Of a stretch of 64,000 nucleotides of DNA, positions 58,601 to 64,000 are shown one piece after another (the stretch's first letter is position 1; each line of letters opens with the position of its first letter). The translations under genes and the position numbers were made by a program. The notes under the pieces are model-generated. The model was not told the DNA's origin. It did no database searches and was given only the letters and a program-made list of their open reading frames with translations. The stretch is from the NCBI GenBank assembly GCA_018240525.1, contig JAFEFN010000017.1, positions 124,001 to 188,000 on the forward strand. Reading direction: 5' to 3'. This stretch comes from Pseudomonadota bacterium (GTDB lineage: Bacteria > Pseudomonadota > Gammaproteobacteria > Steroidobacterales > Steroidobacteraceae).

Positions 58601-61216
58601 CTGGCCGCCTGGCGCGCGCAGCCCAACAGCGCCGAGTGCCGGTTGGGCCTGAAGCGACCGCTGCACACGCTCAAGGGTGGCGCGCGCATGGCCGGCATCA
58701 TGCCCATGGGCGATCTCAGCCACGAGCTGGAGTCGCTGGTGATGCTGGTCGATAACGGCACGGTCACCGCCGACGGCTCGCTGCTGGATGCGATCCAGGC
58801 GAGCCTCGATGAGCTCGCGCGCATGCGCGAGCAGGTCGCCAACGGCCGTCGCGTCGCGCCGGCCCGGCAGATCCTCGAGCGCCTGCAGAAGTTTTCACGG
58901 CCGGGCCCGAAGGGGGCCCCGGCCGCAGCACCCGGGCCCGCACCCCGGGTGGAGGCCCCTGCGCCGGCCACCCCGGTGACCGCCACGCCGCCGGCGCCGC
59001 CCGCGCCGGCACCGCAGGCCGCGGCGCCCGAGCCTGCGCCCGAGCCGGATCTGTCGCTGACCGGGTCCGATCGGCACTCGGAGTCGATGATCGCGAAGTT
59101 CAACGCCGACCTCATGTTCGCACGCGAGGTGGTGAAGTCGGCCGAGGCCGGCGAACGGGCCCCGCGCCAGGAACCGCCCGCAGCCGTGCAGGCCGCTGCT
59201 GCCCCGGCCGCCCCGGCACCCGTCGCGCGGGAGGCGCCCGCCCCTGCGCCCGTGTCCGCGATTCCGCTCGCGCGTGCGCGCCTGGCCGGCCTCGCGCCCG
59301 AGGAGGATGCCCCGGCGGTTGCCGTGCCGGTGCCCCCGGGCCGCGAGCCGGCGCCCGTCAGTGGCGAGCCGAAGGAGATGGCGCGCGTCGATGCGGACCT
59401 GCTCGACCTGCTGCTCAACACCTCGGGCGAGGCCAGCATTGCGCGCGCCCGCCTCGAGCAGCAGCTGGGCTCCTTCGACTTCAACCTGGGCGAGCTGTCG
59501 CGCACGGTGACGCGCCTGAAGGAGCAGCTGCGCAGCCTCGAGATCGAGACCGAGGCGCAGATCCTGCACAAGCACGAGGAGGAGGTCCCGCACCGCAGCG
59601 AATTCGACCCGCTCGAGCTCGACCGCTACTCCTCGATCCAGCAGTACTCGCGCGCGCTGGCCGAGACCGCCAACGACGTGGCGAGCATCCAGCAGCTGCT
59701 GGAGAACCTCGCCAAGGACACACAGAACCTGCTGCAGCAGCAGGCGCGCACCATCACCGAGCTGCAGAACGGCCTCATGCGCACGCGCATGGTGCCCTTC
59801 CAGCGCCACGTGCAGCGCCTGGCGCGCATCGTGCGCCAGGCCGCCGCCGACACCGGCAAGCGCGCCGAGCTCACCGTCGAGGGCGCCTCCGGCGAGCTCG
59901 ACCGGCAGGTGCTCGAGCGCATGCTGCCGCCGTTCGAACACATGCTGCGCAATGCCGTGGTGCACGGCATCGAGAAGCCCGACGAGCGGGTGAAGCGGGG
60001 CAAGCCCGATACCGGCAAGATCGTGCTCGAGCTGCACCGCGAGGGCGCCGAGGTGATGGTGCGCCTCACCGACGACGGCGGGGGCATGAACCTGGGCGCG
60101 ATCCGCGACAAGGCGCAGTCGCTCGGCATCCTCGGCGCCGGCCAGACGCTCAGCGACGAGGATGCGATGCAGCTGATCCTCGAGCCGGGCTTCTCCACCG
60201 CCGGCGCGATCACGCAGCAGGCCGGCCGCGGCGTCGGCATGGACGTGGTCGCCACCGAGATCAAGCGCCTGGGCGGCGCGCTGCACATGGAAACCAAGGC
60301 GGGCGAGGGCACGGTCTTCACCATCCGCCTGCCGCTCACCCTGGCCATCAGCCATGCGCTGGTGGTGCGCACCGACGAGGAGTACTACGCGCTGCCGCTG
60401 CCGACGGTCGAGGGCGTGCTGCGCCTGTCCAAGGCCGAGGTGACCGCGCACCTGGGGCGCGATGCGCCGCTGTTCGAGCATGCCGGCCAGAAGTACCGCT
60501 TCCAGCACCTGCACAGCTTCGTCGGCCTCACCCCCTCGGAGCTGCCAGGCCAGGATGTCACCATCCCGGTGGTGCTGGTGCGCGCCGGCGAGCACTCCAC
60601 CGGCCTGGTCGCCGACGAGCTGGTGGGCAGCCGCGAAATCGTCGTGAAGTCGGTCGGTCCGCAGGTCTCCAGCATCCGCGGCATCTCCGGCGCGACCATA
60701 CTCGGCGATGGCCGCATCGTCATCATCCTGGACATCAACGCGCTGGTGCGCGCCGAGTGGCGCGCGCGGGCGCAGGCCGCCGTGGTGCCGCGCGAGCGCG
60801 GCGACCGGCGCACCTTCGCGCTGGTCGTGGACGACTCGATCACGGTGCGCCGCGTGACCCAGCGGCTGCTCGAGCGCAATGGCATGCGCGTGCTGACCGC
60901 GCGCGACGGCATGGACGCGGTGGCGCTGCTGCAGGACAACATCCCCGACGTCATCCTGCTCGACATCGAGATGCCGCGCATGGATGGCTACGAAGTGGCC
61001 GCGCACGTGCGCGGCGACCCGCGCCTGAAGGACGTGCCGATCATCATGGTGACCTCGCGCGTCGGCGAGAAGCACCGCGCCCGCGCCATCGAGCTGGGCG
61101 TCGATGACTACCTCGGCAAGCCCTACCAGGAGGCGCAGCTGCTCGATGCCATCGCCCCGCTGGTGGAGCGCCGTCGCGCCGCCGCGGCGCGCTATGCCGG
61201 CGCTGGGGCGACCTAG
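55631..61216 (+). CDS. chpA: hybrid chemotaxis histidine kinase ChpA (PilL)
   Basis: 1861-aa CheA-type hybrid kinase. An N-terminal Hpt-like region keeps LHQVQGVLRML (His about 48). Three clear Hpt domains carry HTLKGSGRMVG (about 665), CHTLSGSSKMAQ (about 845) and HTLKGGARMAG (about 1011). Then come dimerisation, the ATPase (NAVVHGIEKPDER about 1440; TDDGGGMNLGAI; GRGVGMDVV), a CheW domain (about 1570-1710), and a receiver with Asp about 1777 (VILLDIEMPRMDGYEV). P. aeruginosa ChpA is larger with more Hpt domains. Ala/Pro linkers separate the modules. It starts 21 nt after pilJ. Confidence 0.95.
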   Translation: MPEVVSQTFDLVGREVNATLAEARGALESYVEQPDNVSLLERCVQDLHQVQGVLRMLEIYGAALLAEEMEHVAQYLLATHAERKSQAESLDALMRAMVQLPGYLERVLAGGRDLALVLLPLLNDLRAVRGSSLLSEGTLLVLNLRSDQQAQPTPGSPGEPAMTVEQWARRLRARYQVGLIGWIRGERVQQNLETLANVAQKLEQIATRQPVFQLWWVIGAVVEALQQNGLEGGQSVKRLLGLGDREIRRLYEQGEARYAQSPAVELLNNLLYYVGRAESSGPRVNAVRASFRLAELLPVDESIEQERENLSAPSIKLMQTVAAAIREDLSKVKDVLDIFVRRGAGQPQELASQVDMLRKIGDTLGVLGLGELRARVQVETERLGKIVEGSQKPDESTLVEIAATLIGVEDRLDDGLVGLILPKDGAVEQPSEDSEFQQVQAAVLRECIVNLARIKEAVTQSVGGTLDAAGMDSWQELMRGMKAGLLLLGKPRAVEIIEGITTQLKRVMQPGVHVLPPGFVDRLADAIVSVEYYMETLQAGRSDPWYMLDNAQACVQALEQQATPSVPTVPPLEPGTYAKTVQISPAGVPAAHARPDAAAVVAAAPTLAASPAPKLPPLAEHADPELVKLFIEEAHEELAKIRHNFPVWDENPLERDALVTVRRSLHTLKGSGRMVGARDLGEFAWSIENLVNRVLDNTLVRSPAIIETLRSAVAALPELIAQLESGTPVRADMNAVSSRAHALAAGRATPPPRTAAEDVAATGTQRAAALAPAAPGPAARPAPAAAPAPAASPPAAATPTVTDDTLRDIYARETATHVATVRAYLAREADVPEPHPLPEEVYRACHTLSGSSKMAQARHGIRLAEPLDHWLRRAFGSGLGLSTPDLALLADCMSAMESVATHLDESTGYFVNHWQLLERIERAERSLDERIAAAKQAEEAQAVEATQLTAAPAIAPAEEAAQEEAVDFDPEVAAIFTDEATELIEASERALAAWRAQPNSAECRLGLKRPLHTLKGGARMAGIMPMGDLSHELESLVMLVDNGTVTADGSLLDAIQASLDELARMREQVANGRRVAPARQILERLQKFSRPGPKGAPAAAPGPAPRVEAPAPATPVTATPPAPPAPAPQAAAPEPAPEPDLSLTGSDRHSESMIAKFNADLMFAREVVKSAEAGERAPRQEPPAAVQAAAAPAAPAPVAREAPAPAPVSAIPLARARLAGLAPEEDAPAVAVPVPPGREPAPVSGEPKEMARVDADLLDLLLNTSGEASIARARLEQQLGSFDFNLGELSRTVTRLKEQLRSLEIETEAQILHKHEEEVPHRSEFDPLELDRYSSIQQYSRALAETANDVASIQQLLENLAKDTQNLLQQQARTITELQNGLMRTRMVPFQRHVQRLARIVRQAAADTGKRAELTVEGASGELDRQVLERMLPPFEHMLRNAVVHGIEKPDERVKRGKPDTGKIVLELHREGAEVMVRLTDDGGGMNLGAIRDKAQSLGILGAGQTLSDEDAMQLILEPGFSTAGAITQQAGRGVGMDVVATEIKRLGGALHMETKAGEGTVFTIRLPLTLAISHALVVRTDEEYYALPLPTVEGVLRLSKAEVTAHLGRDAPLFEHAGQKYRFQHLHSFVGLTPSELPGQDVTIPVVLVRAGEHSTGLVADELVGSREIVVKSVGPQVSSIRGISGATILGDGRIVIILDINALVRAEWRARAQAAVVPRERGDRRTFALVVDDSITVRRVTQRLLERNGMRVLTARDGMDAVALLQDNIPDVILLDIEMPRMDGYEVAAHVRGDPRLKDVPIIMVTSRVGEKHRARAIELGVDDYLGKPYQEAQLLDAIAPLVERRRAAAARYAGAGAT

Positions 61217-61224
61217 GAGCGCAC

Positions 61225-61701
61225 ATGGCCGAACGCGTCGCCGAGATCTACAGCCTGCTGGTGCCGCTGGTCGATGGCCGGCTGATCATCCCGCGCGCCT
61301 GCGTGGCCGAGGTGGTCGGCTTCCAGACGCCCTCGGAGATGACCGGGGCGCCGCCCTGGTACATCGGCACCGTGCCCTGGAACGGCAAGGCGGTGCCGCT
61401 GGTGTCCTTCGAGGGCGCCTGCGGGCAGATGATCCCGCCGGCCAGCGGCCGCAGCCGCATCGTCGTCCTGCACGCCCTCGGCACGCAGGTCGAGGGCGGC
61501 CACTTCGCCCTGGTCAGCCAGGGGTTCCCGCAGCTGGTGCGGGTGAGTTCCGATGTCGTGCGCCCCGACAACTCGCGGGTCTTCCCCGAGCGCGCACCGG
61601 TCATCTGCCAGATCCGCATGGTGAACGAGACCCCGCTGGTCCCGGACCTGCAGCGCCTGGAAGAGATGATCGCCGACGAGACCAGCATCGGCGCGGTCTA
61701 G
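61225..61701 (+). CDS. chpC: CheW-like adaptor ChpC
   Basis: 158-aa single CheW domain: EIYSLLVPLVDGRLIIPRAC, VAEVVGFQTPSEMTGAPPWY, GTVPWNGKAVPLVSFEGACG, HFALVSQGFPQLVRVS. ChpC stands at the end of the Chp operon in Pseudomonas and couples further receptors. It lies 8 nt after chpA; the methylesterase gene chpB that would normally intervene is missing. Confidence 0.9.
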   Translation: MAERVAEIYSLLVPLVDGRLIIPRACVAEVVGFQTPSEMTGAPPWYIGTVPWNGKAVPLVSFEGACGQMIPPASGRSRIVVLHALGTQVEGGHFALVSQGFPQLVRVSSDVVRPDNSRVFPERAPVICQIRMVNETPLVPDLQRLEEMIADETSIGAV

Positions 61702-61713
61702 TCCCGCGCGGCG

Positions 61714-62445
61714 CTACAGGTCGCCGAACTCGCGCTGCAGCAGGGTCAGCGCCACGATCGCCGCCGTCTCGGTGCGCAGCACGCGCGGCCCCATGCGCAC
61801 CCCGACGTAGCCGCGCGCCTGCGCGCTCTCCTGCTCCTGCGGCGTGAGGCCGCCTTCCGGCCCGATCAGTACGGTGACCGCGCCGGCGGGCGGTGGCACC
61901 TGGGCCAGGCGCAGCGTGGCGGAAGGCGAGAGCAGCAGCCGGGTGGAGGGGGCCTCATCGGCCCGCAGGAACTCCTGCAGCGGCTCCACGACGCCGACCC
62001 CGGGCACCCGGTTCCGTCCGCTCTGCTCGCAGGCGGCGACCGCGATCGCACGCCAGTGCTCGCCGCGGCGCTGCGCCTGCGCGCCATCCAGGCGCACCAC
62101 GCTGCGCTCGGTGATGACCGGCAGGATCTCGGCGACGCCGAGCTCGGTGGCCTTCTGTACCACCAGGTCCATCCGCTCGCCGCGCGAGATGCCCTGCACG
62201 AGGCGCAGGACGAGCGGCGATTCGCGCTCGCGCGCGTCGGGCTCCCCGACGCGCACCGTGACGCTGCCGCCCCGCACCGCCTCCAGCTGCGCGGCGTACT
62301 GGCCGCCGCGGCCGTTGAAGACGGTGAGCGGCTCGCCGGCGCGCAGGCGCAGCACGCGGCTCACGTGGGTGGCGGCGCTGCCGGTGAGTTCCACCCGCGC
62401 GCCGCTCGCCAGCGGCGCATCCACGTACACGCGGTTCAGTCGCAT
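61714..62445 (-). CDS. rsmE: 16S rRNA m3U1498 methyltransferase
   Basis: 243-aa SPOUT enzyme that methylates U1498 of 16S rRNA. Starts MRLNRVYVDAPLASGARVEL with the PUA-like domain (ATHVSRVLRLRAGEPLTVF), then the knotted SAM-binding domain: QKATELGVAEILPVITERSV, ACEQSGRNRVPGV, VTVLIGPEGGLTPQE, LGPRVLRTETAAIVAL-type end (here MGPRVLRTETAAIVAL). Its start overlaps the bioA stop by about 10 nt. Confidence 0.95.
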   Translation of the reverse strand: MRLNRVYVDAPLASGARVELTGSAATHVSRVLRLRAGEPLTVFNGRGGQYAAQLEAVRGGSVTVRVGEPDARERESPLVLRLVQGISRGERMDLVVQKATELGVAEILPVITERSVVRLDGAQAQRRGEHWRAIAVAACEQSGRNRVPGVGVVEPLQEFLRADEAPSTRLLLSPSATLRLAQVPPPAGAVTVLIGPEGGLTPQEQESAQARGYVGVRMGPRVLRTETAAIVALTLLQREFGDL

Positions 62446-63791
62446 GTGGCCAGATCGATCCCCTCGCGCGCCACCTCCACCATGAGGTCGATCTCCGCCG
62501 GGGTGACGACGTAGGGGGGCATGAAGTAGACGACCGGCCCGACGGGGCGCAGCAGCACCCCGCGCGCGAGCGCGTGCCGGTAGATCCTGAGCCCGCGCCG
62601 CTCCTGCCACGGGTAGGGCGTGCCGCTGGCCTTGTCCCGGACCAGCTCGAGGGCGACGATCATGCCGCGCTGGCGCACCTCGGCGACGTGCGGGTGCGCG
62701 GCCAGCTCACGGGCGCGGGCGCCCATGTGTGCGGCCAGCGCCTGGTTCTTCGTGAGCACGTCGTCCTCGCCGAACAGCGCGAGGCTGGCGCGTGCCGCCG
62801 CGCAGGCGATCGGGTTGCCGGTGAAGCTGTGCGAGTGCAGGAAGGCGTTCAGCTTCACGTAGTCGTCGTAGAAGGCCGCGTACACGCTCTCGGTGGTCAG
62901 GACCGCCGAGAGCGGCAGGTAGCCGGCGGTCAGCCCCTTGGACAGGCACATGAAATCGGGCGTGATGCCGGCCTGCTCGCAGGCGAACAGCGTGCCGGTG
63001 CGCCCGAAGCCGACCGCGATCTCGTCGGCGATCAGGTGCACGCGGTGGCGGTCGCAGGCCGCGCGCAGCAGCGACAGGTACACCGGGTCGTACATGCGCA
63101 TGCCGCCGGCACACTGCACCAGGGGCTCGACGATGACGGCGCTGACCTCGTGCGCATGCTGTTCGAGGGCGCGCTCCATGTGCACGAACTGCGCGCGCGA
63201 GTAGTCGGCCCAGTCCTGCCCCGGCGCGCGAGCGAAGCAGTCCGGCGAGGGCACCGTGATGACATCCATCAGCAGCGGCTGGTAGATCTCCTTGTAGAGC
63301 TGCACGTTGCCGACTGCGAGCGCGCCGAGCGTCTCGCCGTGGTAGCTGTTGGCGAGCGTGATGAAGCGGCGCTTGCCGGGGTGCCCGGTATTGCGCCAGT
63401 AGTGGAAGCTCATCTTCACGGCGACTTCGACCGCCGAGGAGCCGTTGTCGGCGTAGAAGCAGCGTGTCAGGCCCGGCGGGGCCAGGCGGGTGAGCTCCTC
63501 GGAGAGGGCGATGACCGGCTCGTGCGTGAACCCGGCGAGGATCACCTGCTCGAGCTGCTCCAGCTGTGCACGCACGGCGGCGTTGATGCGCGGCTCGGCG
63601 TGGCCGAACAGGTTCACCCACCACGAGCTGACCGCGTCCAGGTAGCGCTTGCCCTCGAAGTCCTCGAGCCACGCGCCGCGGCCGCGGCGGATCGGCACCG
63701 GCGGCAGCTGCTCGTGGTCCTTCATCTGCGTGCACGGGTGCCACACGTGGGCGAGGTCGCGGGCGATCCAGGCGGCGTTGGCGGAAGTCAT
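62436..63791 (-). CDS. bioA: adenosylmethionine-8-amino-7-oxononanoate transaminase
   Basis: 451-aa PLP aminotransferase of biotin synthesis (uses SAM as amino donor). N-terminal VWHPCTQMKDHEQLPPVPI, SSWWVNLFGHAEPRINAAV, CFYADNGSSAVEVAVKMSFH, LANSYHGETLGALAVGNV, LIADEIAVGFGRTGTLFACE and the PLP-lysine CLSKGLTAGYLPLS, then HSHSFTGNPIACAAARAS. Length and motifs match BioA. No other bio genes are in the window. Divergent from ampD. Confidence 0.97.
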   Translation of the reverse strand: MTSANAAWIARDLAHVWHPCTQMKDHEQLPPVPIRRGRGAWLEDFEGKRYLDAVSSWWVNLFGHAEPRINAAVRAQLEQLEQVILAGFTHEPVIALSEELTRLAPPGLTRCFYADNGSSAVEVAVKMSFHYWRNTGHPGKRRFITLANSYHGETLGALAVGNVQLYKEIYQPLLMDVITVPSPDCFARAPGQDWADYSRAQFVHMERALEQHAHEVSAVIVEPLVQCAGGMRMYDPVYLSLLRAACDRHRVHLIADEIAVGFGRTGTLFACEQAGITPDFMCLSKGLTAGYLPLSAVLTTESVYAAFYDDYVKLNAFLHSHSFTGNPIACAAARASLALFGEDDVLTKNQALAAHMGARARELAAHPHVAEVRQRGMIVALELVRDKASGTPYPWQERRGLRIYRHALARGVLLRPVGPVVYFMPPYVVTPAEIDLMVEVAREGIDLATCD

Positions 63792-63815
63792 GCGGGCAAT
63801 TGTAAGCTAGGGCCA

Positions 63816-64000
63816 ATGCCAGCGGCCGCAGCCACGCCACTCCGGATCGACCGCGCCACGGGGCTCCTGGCCGGCGTGCGACAGGTGCTCACGCCCTTCT
63901 GCAACGCGCGGCCCGACAACATGGAACCGGAGCTGCTGATCGTGCACGGCATCAGCCTGCCGCCGGGGGAGTTCGGCGGCCCGTGGATCGACCGGCTGTT
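63816..64000 (+). CDS. ampD: 1,6-anhydro-N-acetylmuramyl-L-alanine amidase AmpD (3' partial)
   Basis: First 61 codons of the gene reach the window edge. The start ATG at 63816 gives FCNARPDNMEPELLIVHGIS then LPPGEFGGPWIDRLF, which is the AmpD N-terminal pattern (N-x-R-P, LLVVHNISLPPGQFGG), including the first zinc-ligand His. AmpD cleaves recycled cell-wall muropeptides in the cytoplasm. The remainder is outside the window. Divergent from bioA, 24 bp away. Confidence 0.9.
   Translation, partial: MPAAAATPLRIDRATGLLAGVRQVLTPFCNARPDNMEPELLIVHGISLPPGEFGGPWIDRL

Noticed and set aside
58895..61075. 726-aa minus-strand frame opposite chpA
   Set aside because: Antisense shadow of the kinase gene, with His/Gln/Arg-rich composition and no motif.

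Overview
The window is a dense, high-GC (clearly GC-rich throughout, not measured) chromosomal segment from a gammaproteobacterium. The rpsU-yqeY-dnaG-rpoD macromolecular synthesis operon, the UrcA and DUF3379 families, and a gene order resembling the Pseudomonas aeruginosa stretch from yggT/proC/yggS and pilT/pilU through pyrB, ruvX, algH, tonB, gshB and pilG to rsmE and bioA all point there. The protein flavour suggests a Steroidobacterales/Nevskiales/Xanthomonadales-type lineage; that placement is inference.

Layout. 1-9.9 kb: accessory and stress genes (partial beta-carbonic anhydrase, DoxX protein, ECF sigma factor with its DUF3379 partner, Tat-exported S9 peptidase, lipoprotein, two DUF4242 proteins, UrcA protein divergent from a winged-helix/ATPase regulator, methyltransferase). 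9.9-11.8 kb: a tRNA-Ile(CAU) gene split by a 242-nt group I intron, a short lipoprotein, a glutathione transferase and two small proteins. 11.8-25.7 kb: housekeeping block (rpoD, dnaG, yqeY, rpsU; tsaD, folB, folK, pteridine reductase, MidA-like methyltransferase, uppP, cca, secreted aminopeptidase, DegP/DegQ-like protease, Hsp20). 25.7-30.5 kb: split coenzyme-B12-dependent ribonucleotide reductase (nrdJa/nrdJb); nrdJa carries a 441-residue intein with a LAGLIDADG endonuclease. 30.5-31.0 kb: a gene-free interval that on the minus strand reads as a sigma-54 promoter, a ~177-nt small RNA and a strong terminator, with an upstream palindrome. 31.0-42.9 kb: cell-wall enzymes (MltD-like transglycosylase, L,D-transpeptidase), ppnN, a ParA-like ATPase, htpG, a hydrolase, an HU-like protein, and yggS-proC-yggT.

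42.9-64 kb: type IV pilus motor and control genes surround nucleotide and glutathione genes. Three tandem PilT-family ATPases are followed by the minus-strand series gshB-tonB-like-algH-ruvX-pyrB-pyrK-lipoprotein, then pilG-pilH-pilI-pilJ-chpA-chpC, a Chp chemosensory system lacking the usual methyltransferase (pilK) and methylesterase (chpB). rsmE, bioA and the start of ampD close the window.

The most notable items are the self-splicing-type intron inside the tRNA anticodon loop, the intein in a class II ribonucleotide reductase, and the putative sigma-54-driven small RNA. Heat-shock (sigma-32-like) promoters precede both hsp20 and htpG. No rRNA, CRISPR array, transposase or prophage was seen.
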